Shown here in pieces: positions 22,634-31,810 of a DNA stretch of 34,023 nucleotides. This DNA is from Bacteroidota bacterium. Lineage in GTDB: Bacteria; Bacteroidota; Bacteroidia; Palsa-948. A program made the position numbers and the translations under genes. The stretch covers positions 1 through 34,023 of the forward strand of contig JACRAM010000105.1 of NCBI GenBank assembly GCA_016213405.1, in the 5' to 3' direction. Under the pieces are notes generated by a model. It did no database searches. It was not told the origin of the DNA and worked only from the letters and a program-made list of their open reading frames with translations. Within the stretch, counting starts at the first letter, position 1; every line of letters starts with the position of its first letter.

Positions 22634-25600
22634 ATGAAAAAAATATACTCCGCTCTTTTCTCCGTTTTACTTTCGCTTATGAGCTTTGGTCTCCATCTGG
22701 AGTCCTTCGGACAAAGCACTGTGAGCACCACTGTTTATTACACCGGATTTCAGGCATGTGGCGGCTGCACTGTTTGCGGTATGGATTACTGGTGTTTCAA
22801 TACATTGGGCAGTTACTGCGGAAATACAGGACCTTGCGGCACCCAAGCATTTTTTGACCCTGTTCCTCCCGGAAATCTGGTTACCAACATTCAGGTTCAA
22901 TATTATTCTGCCGAGTGCAGCGGAGGTGGTCTCACAGCTACTATTAACGGCAACAGTGTTCCAACGGTTTACGAAGGCGCCACCGGTTGCTGGTGCTCCA
23001 ACAATCCTTGTGCGGTAAGTGCAACTTCTTCCAGCAATTATCCCTGCGGAATGCCCGGCTATGTTTATGGCGGCAACAATTCATTACAATTGTGCACAGG
23101 AGCTGATGTGTGTGTAAATAAGATAGTTCTTATCATCACTTATTATCTTCCATCTGCAATAAATCCTTCCATCACGGCAAGTGGTCCAATAAATTTCTGC
23201 CCGGGTGGAAGCGTGGTGTTGGATGCAGGCGCGGGTTACGCTGCTTATTCATGGAACACGGGTGCTAATACACAAACTATAAATGTTACCACTGCCGGAA
23301 CTTATGTTGTAACTGTTACAAGTCTTTCCGGATGCACCTCAGGTTCTGCATCAATCACAGTGAATGTATTTGCAAATCCCGCACCAAACATTACCGCAAA
23401 CGGACCCTTAACTTTTTGTCAGGGCGGAAGCGTTGTGCTTGATGCAGGAGCAGGCTACACAAATTATTCATGGACAACCGGAGCAAACACGCAGACAATT
23501 TCTGTTTCTGCTTCCGGCACCTATGGCGTAACGGTTACTGATGCGAACGGATGCGTTGGTTCAGCAAGTATAAATGTTACAGCGAGCCCAATGCCGAGCG
23601 TTTCAGCTTCTTCAACACAGGCGGGCTGCACGGTGGCTAACGGAACTGCCACAGCCAATCCTTCGGGCGGAACTCCTAACTATACGTATCTCTGGTCAAA
23701 CGGAGACGCAAACCAAACTGCCAATAATCTTTCAGCAGGAACTTACAACGTAACTGTTACCGATGCCAACGGATGCACGGCTCAAACTTCTGTAACTGTT
23801 ACAACGGCAAACGGTCCTTCCGTTTCTGCAACCACAACACAGGCGGGCTGCACTGTGGCGAACGGAACTGCTACTGCAAACCCCTCAGGCGGAACTCCTA
23901 ACTATACGTATCTCTGGTCAAACGGAGATGCAAACCAAACAGCGAATAATCTTTCGGCAGGAACTTATGTTGTTACGGTTACCGATGCCAACGGATGCAC
24001 GGCTCAAACTTCTGTGACCATTACCATTGCAAACGGTCCTTCGGTTTCGGCATCGTCAACAGTTGCAGGATGCACCATGGCAAACGGAACTGCTACTGCA
24101 AACCCCTCAGGCGGAACTCCTAACTATACGTATCTCTGGTCAAACGGAACCTCCAATCAAACTGCCAATAATCTTTCAGCAGGAACTTACAGCGTAACAG
24201 TTACCGATGCCAACGGATGCACGGCACAGACTTCTGTGACCATTGCAATTGCAAACAGTCCTTCTGTTTCTGCCTCTTCAACAGTTGCCGGATGCACTGT
24301 GGCGAACGGAACTGCTACTGCAAACCCTACAGGCGGAACTCCTAACTATACGTATCTCTGGTCAAACGGAACCTCCAATCAAACTGCCAATAACCTTTCA
24401 GCTGGAACTTACATCGTAACAGTTACCGATGCCAACGGATGCACGGCTCAAACTTCTGTAACTGTTACAACTGCAGTCGGACCTACCACTACTGCATCTG
24501 TTATTGGTAACGCTTCCTGTAATGGAGGAAGTAATGGTTCTGCCTCAGCATTTCCTTCGGGCGGCACTGCTCCTTACACCTATTCATGGAGTACTACTCC
24601 TGTTCAGAATTCTCAAATAGCAACGGGTCTTTCAGCAGGAACTTACGTTGTTACTGTTACCGATGCCAACGGATGCACGGCACAATCTTCGGTAACAATC
24701 TCGCAGCCACAACCGTTGTCGGCTTTAACAACGCCAACCGATCCTCTCTGCTATTTAGGAAATAATGGTTCTGCAACCGTTTCTGTAACTTTCGGAACCG
24801 CTCCTTATACTTATTTATGGAGTACCTTTCCTCCTCAAAACACCCAAACGGCAACGGGACTTTCTGCAGGAAATTATAATGTTTCCATTATAGATGCTAA
24901 CGGATGCACCACGCAAGCTTCAGTAACTGTTTCTGAACCCCAACCTATCACATTTAGTGTTAACGGAGATACCAGTATTTGTGCTGGAGAAAATGCAATA
25001 CTGACTGCAATTGCAGGTGGCGGAACTTCTCCTTACACCTTTGTATGGGTTCCCGGACCTCAAAATGGTGACACTATAACTGTAAATCCTTCCTCTTCTT
25101 CTTCTTATACAGTTGCCATGACCGATGCAAACGGATGCGCTTCTTCCGTACAAATATTTAATGTAAATGTTAATCCTGCCCCCACTGCTCTTTTTGATTC
25201 TTCCTCTACAGGCACTTTTAGTGCTGTCTATTCATTCACTGATTTGAGCACTGGAGGAACATCATGGTCATGGGATTTTGGTGATGGCTCAAACGGCTCC
25301 ACCGCGCAAAATCCTGTTCACACTTTTCCCGGTGCTGCAACATACACAGTAACACAGATTGTGTTCAACCAGTACGGATGCCCAGATACTTTCAGAATCA
25401 TCATTAACTTCAATGAAGGAATTTTAATCCCCAATGTTTTCACTCCTGATAACGATGGTGTGAATGATGTGTGGTACATTCCCAACAGTGGCATGAAAGA
25501 ATTTCATGTAGAGATTTTTGACCGATGGGGCGCAAAAGTTTTTGAAACCACTGCCGATGAAATAAGATGGGACGGACATTCTACTTCCGGAAAACTTCTC

Positions 25601-25714
25601 AATGACGCAACTTATTATTTTGTACTTCATGCCATTCTAAAATCCGGTTCTATCGGAAAAGATTACAGTACACAAGGATACGTTACTCTTCTGACAGGTA
25701 ACAGGAAGAAGTAA
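22634..25714 (+). CDS. Surface adhesin with cysteine-rich N-domain, SprB repeats, PKD and gliding-type C-terminal domain
   Basis: The 1026-residue product has a signal peptide (about 1-27). Residues of about 35-165 form a domain with some 13 cysteines (ACGGCTVCGMDYWC..., GCWCSNNPC) that I do not recognise. Two Ig-like repeats follow (GPI/LTFC.GGSVVLDAGAGY..YSW.TGANTQTI, about 180-315). Four near-identical 74-residue SprB-type repeats lie at DNA 23597-24484, two diverged ones to about residue 770, one more Ig-like unit (SICAGENAILTAIAGG), and a PKD domain (SWDFGDGS, about 875-885). The C-terminus (NVFTPDNDGVNDVWYIPNSG, then EIFDRWGAKVFET, then WDGHSTSGKLLNDATYYFVL) is the gliding-motility-associated domain, a type B T9SS signal. 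It is probably a surface adhesin; its target is unknown. Confidence 0.9.
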   Translation: MKKIYSALFSVLLSLMSFGLHLESFGQSTVSTTVYYTGFQACGGCTVCGMDYWCFNTLGSYCGNTGPCGTQAFFDPVPPGNLVTNIQVQYYSAECSGGGLTATINGNSVPTVYEGATGCWCSNNPCAVSATSSSNYPCGMPGYVYGGNNSLQLCTGADVCVNKIVLIITYYLPSAINPSITASGPINFCPGGSVVLDAGAGYAAYSWNTGANTQTINVTTAGTYVVTVTSLSGCTSGSASITVNVFANPAPNITANGPLTFCQGGSVVLDAGAGYTNYSWTTGANTQTISVSASGTYGVTVTDANGCVGSASINVTASPMPSVSASSTQAGCTVANGTATANPSGGTPNYTYLWSNGDANQTANNLSAGTYNVTVTDANGCTAQTSVTVTTANGPSVSATTTQAGCTVANGTATANPSGGTPNYTYLWSNGDANQTANNLSAGTYVVTVTDANGCTAQTSVTITIANGPSVSASSTVAGCTMANGTATANPSGGTPNYTYLWSNGTSNQTANNLSAGTYSVTVTDANGCTAQTSVTIAIANSPSVSASSTVAGCTVANGTATANPTGGTPNYTYLWSNGTSNQTANNLSAGTYIVTVTDANGCTAQTSVTVTTAVGPTTTASVIGNASCNGGSNGSASAFPSGGTAPYTYSWSTTPVQNSQIATGLSAGTYVVTVTDANGCTAQSSVTISQPQPLSALTTPTDPLCYLGNNGSATVSVTFGTAPYTYLWSTFPPQNTQTATGLSAGNYNVSIIDANGCTTQASVTVSEPQPITFSVNGDTSICAGENAILTAIAGGGTSPYTFVWVPGPQNGDTITVNPSSSSSYTVAMTDANGCASSVQIFNVNVNPAPTALFDSSSTGTFSAVYSFTDLSTGGTSWSWDFGDGSNGSTAQNPVHTFPGAATYTVTQIVFNQYGCPDTFRIIINFNEGILIPNVFTPDNDGVNDVWYIPNSGMKEFHVEIFDRWGAKVFETTADEIRWDGHSTSGKLLNDATYYFVLHAILKSGSIGKDYSTQGYVTLLTGNRKK
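23597..24484 (+). repeat. Four tandem 222-bp repeats in the adhesin gene
   Basis: Units start at 23597, 23819, 24041 and 24263 with no length change. All share GGCGGAACTCCTAACTATAC and long flanks, so DNA identity is far higher than to the diverged repeats downstream. Units 1 and 2 share GACGCAAACC/GATGCAAACC where units 3 and 4 share ACCTCCAATC, which suggests duplication in pairs. Confidence 0.9.
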
Positions 25715-25738
25715 AACATCATCTTCGATAAAAACAAA

Positions 25739-25768
25739 AACCCAGACAACTTTTTATCTGGGTTTTTT
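25739..25768. terminator. Bidirectional terminator between the adhesin gene and tRNA-Asn
   Basis: CCCAGA (25741-25746) and TCTGGG (25757-25762) form a stem followed by TTTTTT on the plus strand; the left side AAAAACAAAAA gives a U-rich tail on the minus strand. It lies 25 bp after the adhesin stop codon and just past the 3' end of the tRNA. Confidence 0.85.
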
Positions 25769-25772
25769 ATTG

Positions 25773-25846
25773 CTCCTCGAGTAGGACTTGAACCTACGAC
25801 CCTCTGATTAACAGTCAGATGCTCTAACCAACTGAGCTATCGAGGA
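25773..25846 (-). tRNA. tRNA-Asn (GTT)
   Basis: On the minus strand the sequence folds as a standard cloverleaf: acceptor TCCTCGA/TCGAGGA, D-stem GCTC/GAGC, anticodon stem TCTGA/TCAGA with loop CTGTTAA (anticodon GTT), variable GGGTC, and T-arm GTAGG-TTCAAGT-CCTAC. The discriminator base is G and CCA is not encoded. Confidence 0.96.
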
Positions 25847-25914
25847 ATATTTTTAGTAAAACGGGTGGCAATATTACATAAAAAATACGTATATCTTAGC
25901 GCAAAATTATCTCT

Positions 25915-26838
25915 ATGAGTTTACTCATTGTCGGAACTGTTGCATTTGATGCCATCGAAACTCCATTCGGAAAAACCGATAAAATCATTGGCGGGGCTGC
26001 TACTTATATTTCTCTTGCTGCCTCCTACTTCACAGATAAAATAAATCTTGTTGCCGTTGTCGGAGATGACTTTCCGAAGGAATCCATTGAGATGATGCAA
26101 AAACATCATGTGAATACGGAAGGACTTCAAATCAAGAAGGGAGAAAAAAGTTTTTTCTGGTCTGGCAAGTATCACAATGACATGAACACGCGCGATACGC
26201 TTGCCACAGAACTAAATGTGCTTGCTGATTTTAATCCCATCGTTCCTGATTCATACAAAAACTGCGAGTTCCTCATGCTTGGAAATCTTCAGCCCTCTGT
26301 TCAGCAGAAAGTAATTGCACAATTGCCAAGAAGACCAAAACTCATTGTGCTTGACACCATGAACTTCTGGATGAATATCGCTCTGGATGAACTTTTAAAA
26401 ACAATTAAGATGGCGGATGTTCTGACGGTGAACGATGAAGAAGCAAGAATCCTTTCCAAAGAACATTCGCTGGTGAAAGCCGCGCAGAAAATACTGCAGA
26501 TGGGTCCGAAAATTCTCATTATCAAAAAAGGAGAACATGGTGCATTGCTGTTCAATAAAGAACAGGTGTTCTTCGCCCCTGCTCTCCCGCTTGAAGATGT
26601 GTTTGACCCAACTGGCGCAGGCGATTCGTTTGCAGGTGGATTTATAGGTCATCTTGCCAAGACAAAAGATATTTCCTTTGATAATATGAAACGCGCAATA
26701 ATCTTTGGCTCCGCTATGGCAAGTTTCTGCGTAGAAAAATTCGGAACAGAAAAATTGATTGGCTTGACTCAGAAAGAAGTGGACGAGCGTGTGCAGGAAT
26801 TTGTGGATCTCGTGCAGTTTGAAATTGAAATTGATTAA
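25915..26838 (+). CDS. PfkB family carbohydrate (or nucleoside) kinase
   Basis: The 307-residue cytoplasmic kinase has the ribokinase-family fold. The N-terminal GTVAFDAIETPFGK and GGAATYISLAASYF (about 30-43) correspond to the first family signature; the second signature is DPTGAGDSFAGGF (231-243), where D237 is the likely catalytic base and GAG forms the anion hole. VLTVNDEEARIL (about 164-175) is also typical. The substrate cannot be assigned. Its stop codon overlaps that of the EnvC-like gene on the other strand (TTAA at 26835-26838), so no separate terminator exists between the two. Confidence 0.85.
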   Translation: MSLLIVGTVAFDAIETPFGKTDKIIGGAATYISLAASYFTDKINLVAVVGDDFPKESIEMMQKHHVNTEGLQIKKGEKSFFWSGKYHNDMNTRDTLATELNVLADFNPIVPDSYKNCEFLMLGNLQPSVQQKVIAQLPRRPKLIVLDTMNFWMNIALDELLKTIKMADVLTVNDEEARILSKEHSLVKAAQKILQMGPKILIIKKGEHGALLFNKEQVFFAPALPLEDVFDPTGAGDSFAGGFIGHLAKTKDISFDNMKRAIIFGSAMASFCVEKFGTEKLIGLTQKEVDERVQEFVDLVQFEIEID

Positions 26839-28076
26839 TTTCCCTTCGCAATCCAGCTTTCAGGATTCATCATGGATTGCCCTTTCCAGATTTCAAAGTG
26901 AAGTTCGGTGTTTGAGTTATCATCGGTGAGAACTTTTCCTATGGATTGCTTGGTTTTGATTTTCTCTCCTGATTTTACAAACGCTTCATACAAATTGGAA
27001 TAAACGCTGAGGTATTCCCCGTGCTTGATGATGACAACTTTTCCTTCCAGCCCGCCAACAGAAGCAACCGCCACAACTGTTCCGTTAAAAACCGAACGAA
27101 CATTTGCACCTTTATTGGTTCCGATATTGATTCCATTGTTGCTGATTTTTATTCCGGGCATGTCGGGATGATCGTGCGTGCCGAATATTTCTGTAATAAC
27201 ACCTTCAGTCAAAGGCCATGGGAGTTTTCCCTTATTGCTTTCAAAATCGTTAGAAAGGTCTTTTTCTTCGGGCGTGAGCGTAATTTTTTTAATATCTCCT
27301 TTAGCAGAAGGATTGGATTTTTTTATCTGGTCGTCAATCACTTTTTCAATTGCTTTGCGAAGTTTTTCCGCTTGTTCTTTTTTCTTTTTTATTTCAGCGC
27401 GGATATCCTTTTCCTTCTTCTGTAAATCAGTCAAAACAACTTCTTTATTCTTTTTCTCTTTGGAAAGGTTTCCTGTTTCAATTTCTTTTTGAGTAAGTGT
27501 TTTGCTCTGTTGTTCCTTTCGGTTTTCAAGTTCCTGCTTCTTGGTTTGAAGTTGACGCTGCGTATCCTCTATTATCCCAGCCTGTTTCTTTCTTGCTTCG
27601 GTATAATACTCCATGTATTTTATGCGCTGGAATGCCTGATTAAAATCCTGTGAAGCAAACAAAAACATCAACCTTGAATAAGAATCACGGTTCTTATAGG
27701 AGGCAAAAATTATTTTCGCGTAATCGTTTTTCAGAATTTGCAATTCTGTTTCTTTCTGATGGATGTTTTGCTGCGTTTCTGAAATAGTGCCCTCTATCAT
27801 ATCAAGTTCCTTGCCTATGGTAGCGATTAACTGCTGCTGTTTGGCAAGTTTATTATTCAGAATCGCCAGCTGAATCATGGAGCGGTTCTTATTTTTCTTT
27901 ACTTCATTCAACAATTTGTTTTGATATTCAATTTCTTTTTGAAGTTCCTGTTTTTTATTCTCTAAATCTTTTTTCTTTTGGGTTTGAGCAATAGCATTAT
28001 TCCAAAATAAAATCATTATCAACAGATAAACTGCATATCTAAAACTGAAAAATGTAAACTTATTTAATGCGATCAT
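26835..28076 (-). CDS. EnvC-like murein hydrolase activator (degenerate M23/LytM domain)
   Basis: The 413-residue protein has a signal peptide or anchor (about 1-28), a long coiled coil (about 30-255; QTQKKKDLENKKQELQKEIEYQ...) and a C-terminal LytM/M23 domain (about 310-405). The zinc ligands of active M23 peptidases are not kept: the GxD site reads GINI, the YxHL site YSNL, and HxH reads HFE. EnvC-type proteins with this build do not cut peptidoglycan but switch on amidases at the septum, so the same role is inferred. The start at 28076 overlaps the end of the DUF4292 gene by 17 bp; an in-frame start at 28145 lies inside that gene and gives no signal peptide at its front. Confidence 0.85.
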   Translation of the reverse strand: MIALNKFTFFSFRYAVYLLIMILFWNNAIAQTQKKKDLENKKQELQKEIEYQNKLLNEVKKNKNRSMIQLAILNNKLAKQQQLIATIGKELDMIEGTISETQQNIHQKETELQILKNDYAKIIFASYKNRDSYSRLMFLFASQDFNQAFQRIKYMEYYTEARKKQAGIIEDTQRQLQTKKQELENRKEQQSKTLTQKEIETGNLSKEKKNKEVVLTDLQKKEKDIRAEIKKKKEQAEKLRKAIEKVIDDQIKKSNPSAKGDIKKITLTPEEKDLSNDFESNKGKLPWPLTEGVITEIFGTHDHPDMPGIKISNNGINIGTNKGANVRSVFNGTVVAVASVGGLEGKVVIIKHGEYLSVYSNLYEAFVKSGEKIKTKQSIGKVLTDDNSNTELHFEIWKGQSMMNPESWIAKGN

Positions 28077-28902
28077 ATCCCTCTGGTATTGTAAACGGAA
28101 ATGTCTGTTCTTTATTGGCGCTTGCCTTAGTATATTCCAATGCAACGGTAATGATCTTATCGGATTTTATATAATAAGTAAGATTTCTGGGCGTGAAAAT
28201 ATTTTTTGTTTGCCCATCAGGCAAATCAACATTCTGAAAATTATCAAAATATGCATCAAACTCTCTGCGCGATTCAAACTCACGGAAAAGAATTCTGACA
28301 ATCTTAAAGGTGCTGTCAAGAAGCCAGATATTCTGCGCGGGTTCTTTGAGTTCTTTTCCTTTCTCAATCACTTTGCGAAGTTTTCTTTTCCTGATTGTGC
28401 CGAGAAGATACTTGCAGGAATCAATTCCCGCTCTGAGTTTTTCATCTTCCATGTAAAACTCAACGCTGTTGCCAACCAGCAGCGACTGAAGAATTTCCAG
28501 GTCAATTTCCGTCTTAAGCATTTTAGTGAGTGTGTCGTAATCCCCTACAAAATATTTGTTATGAATTCTGTCAATGAACTTGATGGAATCTTTTGTGGCG
28601 GAAAAACGAATCACTTCAATTCCCAGTGCAGGAGAAATAGATGCCCAGATGACACTATCCTTTTTCATTCTCAGCGCTATGGTAAAATCTGTTCCTTTAT
28701 CGTCAATAATTACGCTGGCTTTTATCTTCCCGCTGAAAGTGGAATATTCTACCTGGTTTTGTTTAAGAAGAGAAGTAAGAGTTTTTGCGCTCTTATAATC
28801 TAATTTACATTTTGTTGCTTCATGAGGAGGGAGATTTTTTTTCGCTTTGCAGGCGAATAGGAGCGGTAAGAGAAATAAAATAAGTGTATGATGGATCTTC
28901 AC
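28060..28902 (-). CDS. DUF4292 family lipoprotein
   Basis: The 280-residue product has a lipoprotein signal MKIHHTLILFLLPLLFAC (C18). The body matches what I know of DUF4292, a Bacteroidota family with LolB/LolA-like beta-sheet character: VEYSTFSGKIKASVIIDDKG, RMKKDSVIWASISPALGIEVIRFSATKDSIKFIDRIHNKYFVGD, and a C-terminal YYIKSDKIITVALEYTKA. Its molecular role is not established; a part in lipoprotein or lipid handling in the envelope is a guess from the fold. The start is a GTG at 28902, directly behind the TAA of the TPR gene (28905-28903), so translation is probably coupled. Confidence 0.82.
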   Translation of the reverse strand: MKIHHTLILFLLPLLFACKAKKNLPPHEATKCKLDYKSAKTLTSLLKQNQVEYSTFSGKIKASVIIDDKGTDFTIALRMKKDSVIWASISPALGIEVIRFSATKDSIKFIDRIHNKYFVGDYDTLTKMLKTEIDLEILQSLLVGNSVEFYMEDEKLRAGIDSCKYLLGTIRKRKLRKVIEKGKELKEPAQNIWLLDSTFKIVRILFREFESRREFDAYFDNFQNVDLPDGQTKNIFTPRNLTYYIKSDKIITVALEYTKASANKEQTFPFTIPEGYDRIK

Positions 28903-30651
28903 TTATTCGTAAAGTTTTTTATCTGCTATTTTTTTGTCGAGCAAATCAGAATATTTACCAGTTGTTTTTGCTTTCAGCCAGTAATCAAATGCTTTGTCAG
29001 GCTGTCCGAGCTGATAAATAATATCTCCGTAATGTTCCAGAAGAGTTCCGTTTTTTTCTCCTCCATGCTCCATCGCCTTTTCCTGCCAGCGTTTTGCTTC
29101 ATCATAATTTTTTTTCTTATACAACACCCATGCGTAAGTATCCTCGTAGGATGAATTATCTTTAACAAGTTGATTCGCTTTCAATCCCATTTTCTCTGCC
29201 CTGTCTAAATTATCATTTCGGAGGGAAAGATAATACGCCCAGTTATTCATCACATTGGCATTTTCAGGATCAAGATTGATTGTCTTTTCGAAATTTTCAT
29301 CCGAAAGTTTGTACTCTTTCAAGCTGTTGTAGCAATCTCCGAGTATGGAATAAAACTGTCCGAGTAATTTTTTATCACCGGCCACATAATCTTTTCCGTT
29401 GTTAATCGCATCAATGGCTTCTTTATATTTTTTCTTTTGATAATTTGCGCTGGCGTTGAAAATATAATTATACGGCTCGGAAGGAAATAATTCCATTGCC
29501 TCTTTGCTGTCAGATTCCATGGCATCGAAATCGCTGAGTTGTTCGTCCAGCACCATCACCTGCTGCCATATTGGGTAGCGGGTTTTATCCAGCGAAATCG
29601 CTTTGCGGAATGCTTCCCGGGCTTCTTTATTTTTTCCGTCACGGTTAAGGAAATCTCCCTGTAAAGAATAGGTCTTTGCATCGTGAGGATGAACACGCAG
29701 AAGAATGTTAATCAATGTATCTGATTCTTCTCTTTCGGCCTTAAACTTTTCAGGGATATTAAAATAATTGATGAGGATTTTTACTTTATCGTCAATGTTC
29801 AAATCTGGATTTTCAAAGGCAATGCGAACATGCTGAAATGCTTTTTTGTCTTCTGAAATTCCTTCGTAATAATCAGCAATCATGAGATGCGCTTCGGGGT
29901 CGCCAGGATCAATTTCAAAAATCTTATTGCATATTTCTATCGCTTTGTCCGGCTTGTTGTTCTGAAAATACAAATCAGCAAGCATGCGGTAATATCTTGT
30001 CTCGCGCGGATCAGAATCAATGAGGCGCTGTGCTTCAGCAACTGCCTTGTCAAACTGGTTTTGTGTGAGGTAAACTCTCTCTTTCTGCAAAATAATTTCT
30101 TCTGTAATACCAATCATTGCTTCAATATGGTCGTACACCTCAAGAGCATCTTTTATTTTATTGGCATGAAGGAGCGCAGATGACCATAAAAAATAATAAT
30201 CTATTTTATCAGGTTTCATTTTCACCAATCGCTCAAAAGAAGAAGAGGCATCATTGTATTTTCCTGTTTCCATAAAACATTTTGCAAGAAGCAGGCGATA
30301 CCACTCATTGCTGTCATCAAGTGACACAGCCTTTTGCGCGTAAGGAATTGCATCAGCACTTTTGCCGATTCCGTTATCAATAAAAGCAATTTCATACATG
30401 GATGCTGCATGATTTGGATACACATCAAGGCATTTTTTGAAATGATCAATCGCTTCGGGATAATTGCCCTGAAGTTTCTGGATAATTCCATCCGTATAAG
30501 CTACATCTAATTTTCTCTGTTCGCCATAGGATAACGGAAGGCGATCAGTTTTTCCACCAACAGAGTTTTGTGAAACAGATTGAGGAGATTTACATCCAAA
30601 AACCAGAACTGAAGCACTGAGAAGAATGGATTTTAAAAAAATATTTTTCAT
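28903..30651 (-). CDS. TPR-repeat lipoprotein
   Basis: The 582-residue product has a lipobox VFGC (C20) and about a dozen TPR-like helix pairs, for example QGNYPEAIDHFKKCLDVYPNHAASMYEIAFIDNGIGKSADAIPYAQKAVSLDD (about 60-112) and ENFEKTINLDPENANVMNNWAYYLSLRNDNLDRAEKMGLKANQL. It is likely anchored in a membrane facing the periplasm, as an assembly platform. In many Bacteroidota the same gene lies between a nucleotidyltransferase and DUF4292/EnvC genes, as here. It is 35 bp from the former and touches the latter. Confidence 0.85.
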   Translation of the reverse strand: MKNIFLKSILLSASVLVFGCKSPQSVSQNSVGGKTDRLPLSYGEQRKLDVAYTDGIIQKLQGNYPEAIDHFKKCLDVYPNHAASMYEIAFIDNGIGKSADAIPYAQKAVSLDDSNEWYRLLLAKCFMETGKYNDASSSFERLVKMKPDKIDYYFLWSSALLHANKIKDALEVYDHIEAMIGITEEIILQKERVYLTQNQFDKAVAEAQRLIDSDPRETRYYRMLADLYFQNNKPDKAIEICNKIFEIDPGDPEAHLMIADYYEGISEDKKAFQHVRIAFENPDLNIDDKVKILINYFNIPEKFKAEREESDTLINILLRVHPHDAKTYSLQGDFLNRDGKNKEAREAFRKAISLDKTRYPIWQQVMVLDEQLSDFDAMESDSKEAMELFPSEPYNYIFNASANYQKKKYKEAIDAINNGKDYVAGDKKLLGQFYSILGDCYNSLKEYKLSDENFEKTINLDPENANVMNNWAYYLSLRNDNLDRAEKMGLKANQLVKDNSSYEDTYAWVLYKKKNYDEAKRWQEKAMEHGGEKNGTLLEHYGDIIYQLGQPDKAFDYWLKAKTTGKYSDLLDKKIADKKLYE

Positions 30652-30686
30652 ATTGATTCCCTTAACGTAGGAAAGTTACAAAAATT

Positions 30687-31706
30687 TCAACTCTTGATAA
30701 TACTGTAATCACCAACGCTTGCATCGTTTGAATTGCCTGAGAACTCTACAAAACTCCCCAACATGGAGTTGGAAAGCTTTGCGTTTTTAATCTTTGTATT
30801 CGCCTGAACAATCACGTTTTCTACTATGGAATTTTCAATTACTGTGTTATCGCCAATTGAAGCAAAGGGACCGACTGTTGAATTGATTATCTGAACGTTA
30901 TTTCCTATCACACAGGGAGGAATTATTTTAGAATTTTTAACATTTGCATCGTTGGGATTTGAACTCTTTCCGTTGCTATAATAGGTTTCAAGGATTCTTT
31001 TGTTCGTGTAAACCGTTGCGTCTTTGTTTCCGCAATCGAGCCATTCAGCAACCTGCGATGTAACAAACTTAGTTCCTTTTTTTTTCATATTCTCCATCGC
31101 GTTCGTCAGTTGGAATTCTCCTTTCTCTTTTATATTGTTATCTATCAGGTATTGCATTTCTTTTTTCAGATAAGCACCTTCTTTAAAATAATAAATTCCG
31201 ATGATAGCTAAATCAGAGATGAAAGTTTGGGGCTTTTCCACAAAATCAGTTATGTATCCTTCTTTATCCAGCTTCACCACACCGAACTGGCGCGGGTCTT
31301 CTATCTTCTGAACCCAAATGATTCCATCTTTTTCAGTATCCACTTTCGCTTTCAAATCAGGAATGAAAAGCGTATCAGAAAAAGCAATGAGAACTTTTCC
31401 GTCAAGAATTTTTTCTGCGCAAAGAATAGCATGCGCTGTTCCAAGCGGTTCGTCCTGATAAAAAATATGTCCTTTCGCTCCAAGTTTCTCAGCCACCTTA
31501 ATCAGATTCTGTTCCGCCTCTTTTCCGAATGCTCTTGAAATCACATAGCCGACATCCGTAAATTTTTCATGACATATTTGCGCAAGGTCTTCCACAATTC
31601 GCTGCACCATCGGTTTGCCTGCAATCGGAATCAAAGGTTTTGGAATGGTGAGCGTATGCGGACGCATTCGTTTTCCCATTCCTGCCATCGGTATAATTAT
31701 TTTCAT
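30687..31706 (-). CDS. Sugar-phosphate nucleotidyltransferase with left-handed beta-helix tail
   Basis: The 339-residue cytoplasmic enzyme has an NTP-transferase domain (1 to about 240) with MAGMGKRMRPHTLTIPKPLIPIAGKPM (7-33), the nucleotide-binding loop and lysine, and FSDTLF (about 108-113) with the metal-binding aspartate. A hexapeptide beta-helix follows (about 260-335; VIGNNVQIINSTVGPFASIGDNTVIENSIV). It would make an NDP- or dTDP-sugar from a sugar 1-phosphate; the exact sugar is not visible. It probably supplies the surface polysaccharide exported by the flippase upstream. A 104-bp gap with two hairpins separates it from dut. Confidence 0.85.
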   Translation of the reverse strand: MKIIIPMAGMGKRMRPHTLTIPKPLIPIAGKPMVQRIVEDLAQICHEKFTDVGYVISRAFGKEAEQNLIKVAEKLGAKGHIFYQDEPLGTAHAILCAEKILDGKVLIAFSDTLFIPDLKAKVDTEKDGIIWVQKIEDPRQFGVVKLDKEGYITDFVEKPQTFISDLAIIGIYYFKEGAYLKKEMQYLIDNNIKEKGEFQLTNAMENMKKKGTKFVTSQVAEWLDCGNKDATVYTNKRILETYYSNGKSSNPNDANVKNSKIIPPCVIGNNVQIINSTVGPFASIGDNTVIENSIVENVIVQANTKIKNAKLSNSMLGSFVEFSGNSNDASVGDYSIIKS

Positions 31707-31710
31707 ATTA

Positions 31711-31806
31711 GTAGCACCTCCTAAATCCTCCCCATTGGGGAGGACTTTTTATTTTTGGCTCCACCGTCTTTTCCCTCCCTAATGGGGAGGGTCAGGGTGG
31801 GGCTTG
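31711..31806. repeat. Pair of GC-rich hairpins between dut and the nucleotidyltransferase gene
   Basis: TCCTCCCC-ATT-GGGGAGGA (31726-31744) is a perfect hairpin, and CCCTCCC-TAATG-GGGAGGG (31773-31791) a second one. The flanks GGCTCCACC and GGGTGGGGCT pair around the second. This kind of CCTCCCCATTGGGGAGG element is dispersed in many Bacteroidota. A T-run follows the first hairpin on the plus strand; on the minus strand it could weaken expression of the distal genes. Confidence 0.75.
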
Positions 31807-31810
31807 GTTT

